This document shows, one piece after another, positions 1 through 9,261 of a stretch of 64,000 nucleotides of DNA (the first letter of the stretch is position 1; the number at the start of each line of letters is the position of its first letter). This stretch comes from Rhizobiales bacterium Y(2018) (GTDB lineage: Bacteria > Pseudomonadota > Alphaproteobacteria > Rhizobiales > Aestuariivirgaceae). A program made the position numbers and the translations under genes. The DNA is taken from positions 226,757 to 290,756 of the forward strand of contig SCPD01000006.1 of assembly GCA_005502925.1 (NCBI GenBank), written 5' to 3'. The notes under the pieces are model-generated. The model saw nothing but the letters and a program-made list of their open reading frames with translations, did not search any database and was not told the DNA's origin.

Positions 1-298
1 GACGCTGGGCTTCAGCAATTTCGAGATCCTCTACCGCATCATCCTGCCGGCCGCTCTGCCCGGCATCTGGGACACGTTCCGCATCACCATCGGCTGGACG
101 TGGACCTATCTCGTGGTCGCCGAGCTCGTTGCCGCCAGCGAAGGCCTGGGACGCCGCATCATGGACGCGCAGCGTTATCTCGCCACCGACACGATCCTGT
201 TCGGCACCTTGTTCATCGGCCTCATGGGTCTCCTCACCGACTATCTCTTCAAGAAGTCCGGCCGGGCGCTGTTCCGCTGGAACAATCAGTCAAGATGA
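1..298 (+). CDS. ABC transporter permease, SsuC/TauC type (3' part)
   Basis: The reading frame is open from base 2 to a TGA at 296-298 and enters from the left edge, so only about the last 98 residues are seen. It starts inside the cytoplasmic EAA loop (FEILYRIILPAALPGIWDTF), which docks the permease on its ATPase. The segment WTWTYLVVAELVAASEGLGR and the ending with LFKKSGRALFRWN are typical of permeases of the nitrate/sulfonate/taurine family in the inner membrane. Its stop overlaps the start of the next gene (ATGA), so the two are co-translated. The substrate cannot be told from this fragment; the binding protein lies outside the window. Confidence 0.9.
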   Translation, partial: TLGFSNFEILYRIILPAALPGIWDTFRITIGWTWTYLVVAELVAASEGLGRRIMDAQRYLATDTILFGTLFIGLMGLLTDYLFKKSGRALFRWNNQSR

Positions 299-1095
299 GC
301 ACGGAATTGAAAACCAAAGTCGCCATAGACGGTGTCGGCAAAGTCTTCCAGGTCGACGGCTCACCCGTCACCGCCATCGAGCGCGTCGATCTCGACATCA
401 GGGAGAACGAATTCGTCTCCATCGTCGGCACCTCGGGCTGCGGAAAATCGACGCTCCTCAATATCGTCGGCGGGCTCGACGAGCCGACCTCGGGCGAGAT
501 CCGCATCGACGGCGCCAGGGTCACCGGGCCCGGCCGCAATCGCGGCTTCGTCTTCCAGTCCTACAGCCTGTTCGAATGGATGACGGTCAAGGGCAATATC
601 CGCTTCGCGCTCGAAAAGAGCACGCTCGGCAAGGCCGAAAAGGAAGAGCTGGTCAGACATTTCATCCAGGCGGTCGGGCTTTCCGGCTTCGAGAACGCCT
701 ATCCGCAGCAGCTCTCGGGCGGCATGCGCCAGCGCGTCGCCATCGCCCGCGCCCTCGTCTACAAGCCCTCCATCCTTCTGATGGACGAGCCCTTCGGCGC
801 GCTCGACGCGCAGACGCGCGGCATGATGCAGGAACTGCTGCTCAAGGTCTGGGAAGACCACAAGGTCACGGTGCTGTTCGTCACCCATGATGTCGATGAG
901 GCGATCTTCCTCGCCGACCGCGTCATCGTGCTGGCGAGCCGGCCCGGCAAGGTGAAGAAGGACCTCACCATCAAGCTGCCGCGGCCGCGTTCCTTCGAGC
1001 TCGTTACCGATCCGCAATTCACCGTCTACAAGCGCGAGATCCTCACCGATATCCGCGAGGAGACGCTGAAGGTCATGGCGCTCGATCGCAAATAA
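295..1095 (+). CDS. ABC transporter ATP-binding protein, SsuB/TauB/NrtD type
   Basis: A 266-residue ATPase that powers the adjoining permease. Walker A GTSGCGKST is at about residues 45-53, followed by a Q-loop (FVFQSYSLFEW), the signature LSGGMRQRVAIARAL, Walker B ILLMDEPFGALD and the switch His in VTHDVDEA. Length and order are those of the nitrate/sulfonate/taurine family. The start at 295 is chosen because it overlaps the permease stop as ATGA and begins the conserved domain; an in-frame upstream start at 100 lies wholly inside the permease gene and encodes an unrelated, Arg-rich leader. The HisD-family gene follows after 15 bases and is probably in the same operon. Confidence 0.95.
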   Translation: MSTELKTKVAIDGVGKVFQVDGSPVTAIERVDLDIRENEFVSIVGTSGCGKSTLLNIVGGLDEPTSGEIRIDGARVTGPGRNRGFVFQSYSLFEWMTVKGNIRFALEKSTLGKAEKEELVRHFIQAVGLSGFENAYPQQLSGGMRQRVAIARALVYKPSILLMDEPFGALDAQTRGMMQELLLKVWEDHKVTVLFVTHDVDEAIFLADRVIVLASRPGKVKKDLTIKLPRPRSFELVTDPQFTVYKREILTDIREETLKVMALDRK

Positions 1096-1110
1096 TCAAA
1101 GAGAGTATCG

Positions 1111-2430
1111 ATGTCCGAATTTCCGAAAGTCGCTCTGCACGACCTCGCCAAGCTGTCGCCGCTTGAGCGCCAGCAGCTGTTGTTGCGCATCGATGCCGAT
1201 CTCGATCCGTTCCTCGAGGGTGTCAAGCCGATCATCGCGGCGGTGAAGCAGGAGGGCGATGCGGCGCTGGTGCGGTATGCCAAGATGTATGACCGCGCCG
1301 ACATCGATGCGAACAGCATCGCCGTGACCGAAGCGGATTTCGACGAAGCCTTCGCCGCGCTGGATCCCGACATGATCAAGACGCTCGATTACGCCGCCGG
1401 TAATATCCGCCGCTATCACGAGGCGCAGTTGCCGGGCGAAATGTGGATGAAGGAGATCCGTCCGGGCGTGCTCGTCGGCGAGCGCTTCACGCCGATCGAC
1501 AGCGTCGCCGTCTATGCGCCGCGCGGCAAAGGCTCGTTCCCGTCGATGACCTTGATGACTGCCATTCCGGCGGTGGTGGCGGGGGTTCCGCTGCCGATCC
1601 TGCTCACGCCCGCAGGGCCCGACGGCAAAGTCGATGCGGCGACTTTGGTGGCGGCGAAACTCGCCGGCATCACCCGCGTCTATAAGGCCGGCGGCGCCGT
1701 CGCCGTGGCCGCGGCCGCCTTCGGCACAGAGACGGTGCCGCGCTGCTGCAAGTTCGAAGGGCCGGGGAGCCCCTGGGTGGTGGCGGCCAAGCGGCAGCTG
1801 CAGGGCATCATCGGCTCGCGCGTCGCGGCGGGCCCCAGCGAAGTGATCGTATTCGCCGATGAGACGGCCGATCCGCGTTTGGCGGCGCTCGATCTCCTGA
1901 TCGAAGCCGAGCACGGGCCCGACAGCTCGGCCTTCCTCGTCACGCCGTCACGGGACGTGGCGGAGAAGGCGATGGCGGCCTTGCCGGAATTCTGGCGCCA
2001 GATGGGCGCGCAGCGCGTCGACTATGCCGGTACCGTGCTCGGGGGAACCCGCGGCGGCATCGCCCTCGCCGCATCGCTCGCCGAAGCCTACGACTTCATC
2101 AACGACTATGCGCCCGAGCATCTGCAGATTCTGTCCAAGGCGCCTTTCGAGCATCTGTCTCATATCCGGAATGCGTCCGAGATATTGCTGGGCGAATTTG
2201 CACCGGGCGCGATCGCCAATTACCTGATGGGGCCTAATGCGGTGCTGCCCACGGGCGGTGCTGCGCGCTTCAGCTCGCCTTTGGGCGTGCATGATTTCAT
2301 GAAAAGCGCCTCGGTCGGCCATATCACGCAGAAGGGTTATCGCGAGATGGCCCCCCATACGCACCGCTTCGCGCGGTATGAGGGTTTCGATGCACATGCC
2401 AATGCGGTTTCTTCCCTGCGCGGGCAATAA
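1111..2430 (+). CDS. Histidinol dehydrogenase-family NAD-dependent dehydrogenase
   Basis: A 439-residue member of the HisD family of zinc-dependent alcohol dehydrogenases. The catalytic Glu-His pair is in NDYAPEHLQIL, the Asp ligand in LGVHDFMKSAS and the C-terminal His ligand in GFDAHANAV. In E. coli HisD the first zinc ligand is the Gln of QAEHGPDS; here that position is Glu (IEAEHGPDSSA). The gene is coupled to a sulfonate/taurine-type importer rather than to other his genes, so it is more likely a catabolic paralogue than the histidine biosynthetic enzyme. Sulfopropanediol dehydrogenase (HpsN) is a known member of this family and is a reasonable guess, but the substrate is inference. Confidence 0.85.
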   Translation: MSEFPKVALHDLAKLSPLERQQLLLRIDADLDPFLEGVKPIIAAVKQEGDAALVRYAKMYDRADIDANSIAVTEADFDEAFAALDPDMIKTLDYAAGNIRRYHEAQLPGEMWMKEIRPGVLVGERFTPIDSVAVYAPRGKGSFPSMTLMTAIPAVVAGVPLPILLTPAGPDGKVDAATLVAAKLAGITRVYKAGGAVAVAAAAFGTETVPRCCKFEGPGSPWVVAAKRQLQGIIGSRVAAGPSEVIVFADETADPRLAALDLLIEAEHGPDSSAFLVTPSRDVAEKAMAALPEFWRQMGAQRVDYAGTVLGGTRGGIALAASLAEAYDFINDYAPEHLQILSKAPFEHLSHIRNASEILLGEFAPGAIANYLMGPNAVLPTGGAARFSSPLGVHDFMKSASVGHITQKGYREMAPHTHRFARYEGFDAHANAVSSLRGQ

Positions 2431-2503
2431 GATCATCGTTGCGTCAATTCCCTAAAAAGGCTCATATGCACTTATGGGTGCATTGAATCTGAAGGGGAAT
2501 TCT

Positions 2504-3055
2504 ATGAGTCGGCTGGCGCGTTTCTTGACTGTGGCTGGAGTGGCGGCGGGTGTATTGGCGGCGAGCGCCTATGCTGTCACATCGCAGGAAACGGGCAATC
2601 AGGAGAACCAGCCCGCCCAGCAGAAGCAGACCCAGAACGCGCCGCCGCGCGAGGCCTGGGCAACCAATTGCACGTCGCCCGCCCGCGGTCAGCCGCAGGA
2701 CTGCGTCATGGAGCAGCGCGCCATCGCCAGCGAGACGGGTCAGGCACTCGCCTTGATCACCATCCGCGTGCCGCAGGACACCAAGAAGCCGGTGACCATG
2801 ATCCAGATACCTCTGGGCATGTTCCTGCCGGCCGGCCTGTCGATCGATGTCGATGGTAATCAGTCACAGACCTATCCGTTTCAGACTTGCAATGCGAATG
2901 GCTGCTTCGTCGGCTTTCCGGTTCCCGATCCGACGATCCAGGCCATGTTCAACGGCAACAAGCTCAACATCACATTTCAGAATCTGAACAAGAAGCCGGT
3001 CGTGCTGCCGATGTCGCTGGCCGGCTTCACGGGCGCCTATAATCGTATCAAATAG
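2504..3055 (+). CDS. Invasion-associated locus B (IalB) family exported protein
   Basis: A 183-residue protein with an N-terminal signal peptide (hydrophobic stretch VAGVAAGVLAASAYAVTS) and an early Gln/Asn-rich linker. The IalB domain follows: WATNCTS, the Cys pair around QDCVMEQ, IQIPLGMFLPAGLSIDVDG and QTCNANGCFVGF. The four Cys are the usual set of this alphaproteobacterial family and probably form disulfides. Such proteins are periplasmic or envelope-associated and of poorly known function. The start at 2504 is preferred over 2474 because AAGGGGA sits 5-6 bases before it and the signal peptide then begins normally with MSRLARF. It appears to be a single-gene unit. Confidence 0.85.
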   Translation: MSRLARFLTVAGVAAGVLAASAYAVTSQETGNQENQPAQQKQTQNAPPREAWATNCTSPARGQPQDCVMEQRAIASETGQALALITIRVPQDTKKPVTMIQIPLGMFLPAGLSIDVDGNQSQTYPFQTCNANGCFVGFPVPDPTIQAMFNGNKLNITFQNLNKKPVVLPMSLAGFTGAYNRIK

Positions 3056-3116
3056 GCAGGATTGGCCTGTGGTGTCGGTTGCGTTATGCTTTTCCTCTTC
3101 ATGAGGGAAAGCATCG

Positions 3117-3464
3117 ATGTCCGTGATCCAGGTGAAGCGCATCTATGAGCCGCCGGCGCGCGGCGACGGCCTGCGCATCCTGGTCGATCGCATCTGGCCG
3201 CGCGGCATCTCGAAGGAAAAGGCGGCGCTGGACTTCTGGGCCAAGGACGTGGCGCCCTCGACCGATTTGCGCAAATGGTTCCATCACGACCCGGAGCGCT
3301 GGGCCGAGTTCCGTACGCGTTATCTGGCCGAGCTCAAGGAGAATCGCGAGGAGCTCGACGAGTTGCGCGCCAAAATCGCCGGTCATCGCACGACGTTGCT
3401 CTATGCTTCGGCGAACATCATCCAGAACCACGCTCATGTCCTGAAGGACGTGCTGGAGCGATAG
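3117..3464 (+). CDS. DUF488 family protein, YeaO-like
   Basis: A 115-residue cytoplasmic protein carrying the hallmark motif RILVDRIWPRGISKEKAALD and then DLRKWFHHDPERWAEF and LLYASANIIQNHAHVL, which cover the whole DUF488/YeaO domain at its usual length. The biochemical role of the family is not established, so none is claimed. It stands alone between the IalB gene and the polyol operon. The 170 bases after it hold no gene but do hold the palindrome in front of the next operon. Confidence 0.9.
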   Translation: MSVIQVKRIYEPPARGDGLRILVDRIWPRGISKEKAALDFWAKDVAPSTDLRKWFHHDPERWAEFRTRYLAELKENREELDELRAKIAGHRTTLLYASANIIQNHAHVLKDVLER

Positions 3465-3564
3465 TGCTCGCTTCGTTCATTTCATCTCCCTGATCAGCCG
3501 CCCGACGGAGGCGCTTGACTCGCGCTCAAAGCGCCCTTATTCCTTTGGAGAAATAAATATCAGT

Positions 3565-3584
3565 ATATGAAAATTATTTCATAT
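3565..3584. promoter_or_regulatory. 20-bp palindrome, probable operator of the polyol operon
   Basis: ATATGAAA and TTTCATAT form a perfect inverted repeat with 8-base arms around ATTA, in an AT-rich stretch of otherwise GC-rich DNA. It lies 50 bases before the start codon at 3635, where an operator or promoter element would sit. The only regulator in the operon is the SorC-family protein at 7264, and that family binds palindromes of about this length, so it is the obvious partner. The pairing is inference. Confidence 0.6.
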
Positions 3585-3634
3585 CAACCATAACGCAGGG
3601 CCCTGGCGCCTTGCGGGTCTCTTGGGAGGAGAAA

Positions 3635-4657
3635 ATGAAGATCAAGTCGCTTATCACAGCCCTTGCCGCCGGCATGGTTCTGTCGACGACGGCGGTCAAG
3701 GCCGAAGGAAATGCGTTCCGCTGCGCGGAAGGCGAGACCTACTACATGAATGTCATGGTGTCGGGCGTCGAATACTGGTTCCCGGTCTATGAGATGTTCA
3801 AGCAGGCGGCGCAGTCGATGGGCTGCAAGACGGCCTATACCGGCACGCCCGAATATGACGTCAACAAGCAGATCGCCAGCTTCGACCAGGTGCTGGCCAA
3901 GAAGCCGGCCGGCATTCTCGTTCATCCGATGAATTCCGATCCCTTCATCGAGCCGATCAACCGCGCGGTCGATTCCGGCGTGCCCGTCGTCACCTTCGCG
4001 GCCGATTCGCCCAACAGCAAGCGCATCTCCTATGTCACCTCCGACAACAACCGCGAAGGCGCTTATGCCGCCGACGTGATCGCCAAGGCGCTGGGCGGCA
4101 AAGGCGAATATGGCATTCTCGAAAATCCGGGTCAGGACAATCACGACAAGCGCGTCGCCGCCTTCATCGCCCGGATGGAAGAGAAATACCCCGACATCAA
4201 GCTCGCGGCGCGCGCCGCCTCGAACCAGGATCCGACCAAGGCCTACAATGCGGTCCTCTCCATGGCACAGGCGCATCCCGATCTCGGCGCTCTGTTCATG
4301 CCGGAAGCCAATTCGGCACTCGGTGCCGCCCAGGCCGCGCAGGAGCTCGGCGGCAAGATCAAGGTGATGAACGCCGATGTGAACGGCAAGATCCTCGACA
4401 TGATCAAGCAGGGCCAGGTCTTCGGCGCGATCAATCCCAATCAGGGCATGCAGGGCTATATGGGCTTCATGCTGCTGTTCCTCGCCGCGCATCCGGATCT
4501 GATCGACCCGATGAACGACTATAAGCGCGCCAGCTACAATCCGATGGGACTGCCGGTGGTCGACAATGGCTTCGCCGTCGTCACCAAGGACAATGCCGAC
4601 GATTTCTATTGGGACGCCTATCTCAAGCGTCGCGGCACCAAGGGCATTGAGGAATAA
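3635..4657 (+). CDS. Sugar/polyol ABC transporter substrate-binding protein (RbsB-like)
   Basis: A 340-residue periplasmic binding protein. A signal peptide ([20 protein letters not shown], cleavage near VKA) leads into a type I fold: [20 protein letters not shown], the hinge-proximal [12 protein letters not shown], and [20 protein letters not shown]. It captures the substrate for the ATPase at 4719 and permease at 6236. The start at 3635 follows a strong GGGAGGAG; a TTG at 3611 in frame would spoil the signal peptide. The RbsB/EryG-like group binds sugars and sugar alcohols; the downstream kinase and GlpD-like enzyme favour a sugar alcohol. Confidence 0.93.
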   Translation: MKIKSLITALAAGMVLSTTAVKAEGNAFRCAEGETYYMNVMVSGVEYWFPVYEMFKQAAQSMGCKTAYTGTPEYDVNKQIASFDQVLAKKPAGILVHPMNSDPFIEPINRAVDSGVPVVTFAADSPNSKRISYVTSDNNREGAYAADVIAKALGGKGEYGILENPGQDNHDKRVAAFIARMEEKYPDIKLAARAASNQDPTKAYNAVLSMAQAHPDLGALFMPEANSALGAAQAAQELGGKIKVMNADVNGKILDMIKQGQVFGAINPNQGMQGYMGFMLLFLAAHPDLIDPMNDYKRASYNPMGLPVVDNGFAVVTKDNADDFYWDAYLKRRGTKGIEE

Positions 4658-4718
4658 CAGGGTCTGGGGCGGGGCACTCCGGCGTCCCGCCACTTCCTCT
4701 CTCGCGATCGGCACCGGC

Positions 4719-6239
4719 ATGTCACAATCTCTCGCTCTCGAAGCCCGGAACATCAGCAAAGCCTTCGGCCCGGTCCAGGCTCTGAGCGATGTCACCTTCG
4801 GTCTGCGCAAGGGCGAGGTCCATGCGCTGGTCGGTGAGAACGGCGCCGGCAAATCGACGCTGATGAACATCATCGACGGCATCCTCAAGCCCGATGCCGG
4901 CGAAATCCTGATCGATGGCGAGAAGGCCGACATCGTCTCGCCCGAAAAGGCGCAGCGCCTGGGTATCGGTTTCGTGCACCAGGAAATCGCTCTGTGCCCC
5001 GATATCTCGGTCGCCGAGAACATCTCGATGGCGGCCACCAATCGCCGCCGCGCCTTCCTCATGAATTATGCGGAGACCCGGGCGCGCGCCGAAGCGGCGC
5101 TCAACGATCTGGGCGTGGTCGATCCACACGCAAGGACCGGTGATCTCTCGATCTCCGAGCAGCAGATCGTCGAGATCGCCAAGGCGCTGACGCTCGACTG
5201 CTCCATCCTGATCCTCGACGAGCCGACCGCCGCTCTGACCGAACGCGAGGCGGTGAAGCTTTTCGACATCATGGCGCGGCTCAAGCAGCGCGGTATCAGC
5301 ATCATCTATATCAGCCACCGCATGGCCGAGATCTTCGCCCATTGCGACCGCATCACGGTGCTGCGCGACGGGCGCCATGTCTGCACCAAAGATGTCGCCG
5401 AAACCGATCCTGAAGACATCGTGCGCCGCATGGTCGGCCGCCATCTGGGCGACCTCTATCCACCTAAGAATGCGGCGAGTGCGACGGCGGGTGACCTGCT
5501 CGCGGTCGAAAATCTAAGTGACGGGGAACGCTTCGCCGATGTGAGCTTTGCCTTACGCCAGGGTGAGATCCTCGGCATTGCCGGACTTATCGGCGCGGGG
5601 CGGACCGAAATCGCTCTCGGCCTTTGTGGTTTGCGGCCGACCGTGTCCGGTAAGGTCCGCCTCGATGGCGAAGACATTACGCCTCAGACCTACTCCCAAA
5701 GCATCGCGGCAGGTGTCGTCTATCTGTCGGAGGATCGTAAAGGCGCCGGCGTCTTCGTCGACCTGCCGATCGCCGCCAATGTCTCGGCGCTGGCCATCGA
5801 GCAGGTCTCGCGTAAGCCGGGTCTCGTCAGCCGCTCGCGCGAGCAGGCGCAGGCGGCCCGGCTCGGCGCCGCGCTCAAGCTCAAATGCGGCTCGCTCGAT
5901 GACGCCGTTTCCACTCTATCCGGTGGGAACCAGCAGAAGGTCGCTCTCGCCAAGCTGCTTTCGGTCGGCCCCAAGGTGATCGTGCTCGACGAACCGACGC
6001 GCGGCGTCGATGTCGGCGCCAAAGCCGAGATCCATCGCATCCTGCGCGATCTCGCTTCGCGCGGCACCGGCATCATCGTCATCTCTTCGGAGCTGCCGGA
6101 GCTGATCGGTCTGTGCGACCGGGCGATCGTCGTCCGTGAGGGGCGCATCGCGGGTGAAGTGACAGGCGACGACATGAATGAGGAGGAGATCATCCGACTC
6201 GCCTCAGGGGTGGGGCAAAAAAACGGGAGAGGGGCATGA
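4719..6239 (+). CDS. Sugar ABC transporter ATP-binding protein, tandem-domain (RbsA/MglA type)
   Basis: A 506-residue ATPase with two fused nucleotide-binding domains. Domain 1 has Walker [10 protein letters not shown], signature [15 protein letters not shown] and Walker [12 protein letters not shown]. Domain 2 has the degenerate Walker [10 protein letters not shown] normal for this family, signature [15 protein letters not shown] and [15 protein letters not shown]. The length matches RbsA/MglA/EryE proteins. The start at 4719 ([11 protein letters not shown]) begins at the domain edge; the frame is open further upstream but overlaps the binding-protein gene. The stop overlaps the start of the permease by 4 bases. 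Confidence 0.94.
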   Translation: MSQSLALEARNISKAFGPVQALSDVTFGLRKGEVHALVGENGAGKSTLMNIIDGILKPDAGEILIDGEKADIVSPEKAQRLGIGFVHQEIALCPDISVAENISMAATNRRRAFLMNYAETRARAEAALNDLGVVDPHARTGDLSISEQQIVEIAKALTLDCSILILDEPTAALTEREAVKLFDIMARLKQRGISIIYISHRMAEIFAHCDRITVLRDGRHVCTKDVAETDPEDIVRRMVGRHLGDLYPPKNAASATAGDLLAVENLSDGERFADVSFALRQGEILGIAGLIGAGRTEIALGLCGLRPTVSGKVRLDGEDITPQTYSQSIAAGVVYLSEDRKGAGVFVDLPIAANVSALAIEQVSRKPGLVSRSREQAQAARLGAALKLKCGSLDDAVSTLSGGNQQKVALAKLLSVGPKVIVLDEPTRGVDVGAKAEIHRILRDLASRGTGIIVISSELPELIGLCDRAIVVREGRIAGEVTGDDMNEEEIIRLASGVGQKNGRGA

Positions 6240-7255
6240 GCGCCATGGAAGAGATCAGCAGGCCGCAACCCAGGTTTGGCATACAATGGCGCAGCCTCGG
6301 CAATATGCGGGAACTGGGGCTCGTCCTCATCATCCTCGCTTTGTGCGTGGTGATGAGCTTCGCCTCGCCTTATTTCCTCACCTGGACCAATTTCCGCGCC
6401 ATGCTGCTGTCCTTCTCGATCGAAGGCATCGTGGTGGTCGGCATGACGGTATTGCTGATCGTCGGCGCCATCGATCTCTCGGTCGGTTCGGTGGTCTGTT
6501 TCTCGATGGTGGTCGGCGGCTTCTTTTTCCTGGCCGGGCTCGATCCGTGGAGCGCCAGCCTCCTCGCCATTGCTGCCTGCGCCGCGATCGGCGTGCTGAT
6601 GGCGCTGTGCGTCACCCGCATCGGGCTCCACTCCTTCATCGTGTCGCTTGCTTTCATGGTCATCGTGCGGGGCCTGTGCCTCGCCATCACCGGCGGCACG
6701 CCGCTGTCGCTGTTCTCGCTGCCGGCAAGCTTCAAATTCATCGGCCAGGGCACCGTCTATGGCATTCCGGTCGTCATCATCATCTTCGCCGTGGTGGTCG
6801 CTATCTTCGACTTCCTGCTGCGTAAGGCGACCGTCTTCCGCAAGGTTTTCTATACGGGAAGCAACGAGAAAGCGGCGGAGTATTCCGGCATCCGCACCAA
6901 CCGGGTGAAATTCTTCTGCATCGTGCTGTGCTCGACGCTGGCCGGGGTCGCGGGTGTCATCTACATGGCGCGCTTCGGCGCCGCGACGCCCACTTTCGGT
7001 CTCGGCATGGAGCTCAATATCATCGCCGCCGCGGTGATCGGCGGTGCCAGCCTGAAAGGCGGCTCGGGCACCATTCTCGGCGCCATATTGGGCATGGCGC
7101 TCTTGTCGGTCGTCTCCAGCTCGCTCATTCTGCTCGACGTCTCGCCCTACTGGCAGGACACGATACGCGGCCTCATTCTGCTCGCCGCCGTGTCGTTCGA
7201 CCATGTGCTGCACAACCGCAAGAAGGCGGGCGCTCCACGCCCGGCCGGGCAATAG
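6236..7255 (+). CDS. Sugar ABC transporter permease (RbsC-like)
   Basis: A 339-residue integral membrane protein with the RbsC family pattern: a first membrane segment ([18 protein letters not shown]), [26 protein letters not shown], a cytoplasmic coupling loop near [14 protein letters not shown], and the late [20 protein letters not shown] segment. A single permease gene implies a homodimer with the tandem ATPase upstream. The start is an ATGA overlap with the ATPase gene, and the SorC regulator follows after 8 bases. Confidence 0.94.
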   Translation: MSAMEEISRPQPRFGIQWRSLGNMRELGLVLIILALCVVMSFASPYFLTWTNFRAMLLSFSIEGIVVVGMTVLLIVGAIDLSVGSVVCFSMVVGGFFFLAGLDPWSASLLAIAACAAIGVLMALCVTRIGLHSFIVSLAFMVIVRGLCLAITGGTPLSLFSLPASFKFIGQGTVYGIPVVIIIFAVVVAIFDFLLRKATVFRKVFYTGSNEKAAEYSGIRTNRVKFFCIVLCSTLAGVAGVIYMARFGAATPTFGLGMELNIIAAAVIGGASLKGGSGTILGAILGMALLSVVSSSLILLDVSPYWQDTIRGLILLAAVSFDHVLHNRKKAGAPRPAGQ

Positions 7256-7263
7256 GACGTCTT

Positions 7264-8235
7264 ATGGCAGGCAATGACCAGGCTGACGATTTCGACCGCG
7301 CGCGCAAGATCCACCGGGTGCTGGTGATGCATTATGTCGAGGGCCTGAGCCAGGCCGAGATCGCCAAGCGCACCGGGCTTTCACATCCGACCGTCAACCG
7401 GCTGGTCAAGGAAGGCCATGAGCGCGGCTATGTGCAGATCAAGGTCTCCTCGCCGCTGCAGCCGCTATTCGAGATCGAGCAGCGCCTCATCGCCAAAAGC
7501 AGCCTGAGCGAGGCGATCGTCACGCCGTCCGCTTCCGATCAGGAGGACGTCAATCTCGCCAATGCCGGCCGGGCGGCAGCCGACTTCCTGCTGTCCAAGC
7601 TCAAGGACGGCGACACGATCTGTGTTTCCGGCGGGCAGGGTGTCGGCGCGGTGATTGCGGCTCTCGCGCCATCACGCGCGTATGACGTGACCGTGGTGCC
7701 GGCGACGGGCGGCGTGCAGGGCAAATATTTCACCGACGTCAACCATCTGGCGGCGCAGCTGGCGCGCAAGCTGCAAGGCCGTGCCTTCCAGATCCACGCG
7801 CCGGTCTTCGCCGCCTCGCGCGCCGAGCGCGACGTGCTGCTCCAGGTCCAGTCGGTGCGCGAGGTCCTGGCGCGGGCGCGCGATGCGGCGATCGCACTGG
7901 TCGGCATCGGCTCGGTCCTGCCGGAGGAATCGACCTATCGCAGCCTCATGCCGCAAGGCGTCAAGGGCAAGGGCGAGTTGGCCCGCATCGGCGCCGCCGG
8001 TGAGCTCGTCGCCCACCTGATCAATGGCGAGGGCAAGCTCTGCGCCTATGCGCTCAATGATTGCGTGATCGGCCTGACGCTCGACGAATTCAAGGCGGTG
8101 CCGCTCACCATCGGCATTTCCTCAGGCGCCCGTAAGGCGGCACCCATCGCCAGCGTGCTCAAGGGCGGCTTCCTCAATGTGCTCGCCACCGACGAGGCGA
8201 CCGGCAGTCTCATCATCGACATCTTGAAAGGATAG
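7264..8235 (+). CDS. SorC/EryD-like sugar-binding transcriptional regulator
   Basis: A 323-residue regulator. The N-terminal helix-turn-helix is GLSQAEIAKRTGLSHPTVNR (about residues 29-48). The rest is the SorC sugar-phosphate-binding domain, with DGDTICVSGGQGVGAVIAAL, VVPATGGVQGKYF and ALVGIGSVLPEES. Family members sense a pathway intermediate, usually a phosphorylated sugar, and repress or activate the operon they lie in; EryD of Brucella and rhizobia is the best known relative by context. The start at 7264 is chosen because the frame upstream runs inside the permease gene. The likely target is the palindrome at 3565-3584. Confidence 0.9.
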   Translation: MAGNDQADDFDRARKIHRVLVMHYVEGLSQAEIAKRTGLSHPTVNRLVKEGHERGYVQIKVSSPLQPLFEIEQRLIAKSSLSEAIVTPSASDQEDVNLANAGRAAADFLLSKLKDGDTICVSGGQGVGAVIAALAPSRAYDVTVVPATGGVQGKYFTDVNHLAAQLARKLQGRAFQIHAPVFAASRAERDVLLQVQSVREVLARARDAAIALVGIGSVLPEESTYRSLMPQGVKGKGELARIGAAGELVAHLINGEGKLCAYALNDCVIGLTLDEFKAVPLTIGISSGARKAAPIASVLKGGFLNVLATDEATGSLIIDILKG

Positions 8236-8239
8236 GATC

Positions 8240-9241
8240 ATGGTAAAGAGCAACTCGACACGGGCGATGGGCCGATCGGACGTCGCCGCCAGCGCCATCG
8301 GGCTCGGCACCTGGGCGATGGGCGGCTGGATGTGGGGCGGCAGCGATGAAGCGAAATCGGTCGCGGCGATCCGCGCCTCGATCGATAAAGGCATCACCTT
8401 GATCGACACCGCGCCGGCTTACGGCCTCGGCAAGGCGGAGGAGATCGTGGGCCAAGCCATTGCCGGCCGGCGCTCGCAAGTGGTGATCGCCACCAAATGC
8501 GGCCTGGTCTGGCATACCGACAAGGGCAATCATTTTTTCGACGAACTCGGCCAGCGGGTGCATCGCCATCTGGGGCGCGAGTCGATCCGGCATGAGCTCG
8601 AGCAGAGCCTGCGCCGGCTCAAGACCGATTACATCGATCTCTACATCACCCACTGGCAGGACCCGACGACGCCCGTTGCCGAGACCATGGCGACGCTGCT
8701 CGATCTCAAGAAGAAAGGCAAGATCCGCGCCATCGGCGTCAGCAATGTCAGTCCGGACGAGCTCAAGGCCTATGTGGCGGAAGGCCAGGTCGACGCCATC
8801 CAGGAGCGCTACAGCATGATCGATCGCGAGATCGAAAGCAGCCTCTTGCCCCTCTGCCGGCAGCATGACATCGCGTGTTTGAGCTATTCGTCCCTGGCGC
8901 TGGGCCTCCTTTCCGGCAAGATCGGTCCCAACCGGGTTTTCGAAGGTGATGACCAGCGCAAAGGCAATCCGCGTTTCGCTCCCGACAATCTCAAGCGCGT
9001 CGCCGCCTTCATGGCCGAGATCGATCCCGTCGCCGCGGCACATCAAGCGAGCCTGGCTCAACTCGTCATCGCCTGGACTATTGCGCAGCCCGGCATCACC
9101 TATGCGCTGTGTGGCGCACGTGACAGCGACCAGGCGATCGACAATGCCGGGGCCGCGGGAATCGTGCTCGGCTCCGAGGAAGTGAAGCGCATCGATAGAG
9201 CAATAGCCCAGCATCTGGCGCCGGTCGCTGCCGCCGCCTGA
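8240..9241 (+). CDS. Aldo/keto reductase
   Basis: A 333-residue NAD(P)H-dependent oxidoreductase with a TIM-barrel fold. The AKR catalytic set is visible: Asp and Tyr in LIDTAPAYGLGKAEEIVG, Lys in VVIATKCGL and His in DLYITHWQDP, followed by KGKIRAIGVSN and the C-terminal nucleotide-binding segment near CGARDSDQAIDNAGA. It sits 4 bases after the regulator gene, within the operon, so it probably interconverts an aldose or ketose with an alcohol. The direction and substrate are not readable from sequence. Confidence 0.92.
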   Translation: MVKSNSTRAMGRSDVAASAIGLGTWAMGGWMWGGSDEAKSVAAIRASIDKGITLIDTAPAYGLGKAEEIVGQAIAGRRSQVVIATKCGLVWHTDKGNHFFDELGQRVHRHLGRESIRHELEQSLRRLKTDYIDLYITHWQDPTTPVAETMATLLDLKKKGKIRAIGVSNVSPDELKAYVAEGQVDAIQERYSMIDREIESSLLPLCRQHDIACLSYSSLALGLLSGKIGPNRVFEGDDQRKGNPRFAPDNLKRVAAFMAEIDPVAAAHQASLAQLVIAWTIAQPGITYALCGARDSDQAIDNAGAAGIVLGSEEVKRIDRAIAQHLAPVAAAA

Positions 9242-9261
9242 TAGAGCACTGATCGATCATC

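Noticed and set aside
2474..2503. Earlier start for the IalB-family gene
   Set aside because: It places extra residues before the signal peptide, and the clear ribosome site belongs to the ATG at 2504.
4668..4691. GGCGGG/CCCGCC hairpin between binding protein and ATPase
   Set aside because: A six-base stem of G and C is easily found by chance in this composition.
3584..5062. 492-codon (-) frame opposite the first sugar importer
   Set aside because: It is the antisense of a clear binding protein and ATPase; its peptide is His/Asp/Arg-rich with no domain.
5720..7252. 510-codon (-) frame opposite the ATPase and permease
   Set aside because: It covers two well-supported genes and gives a low-complexity polar peptide.
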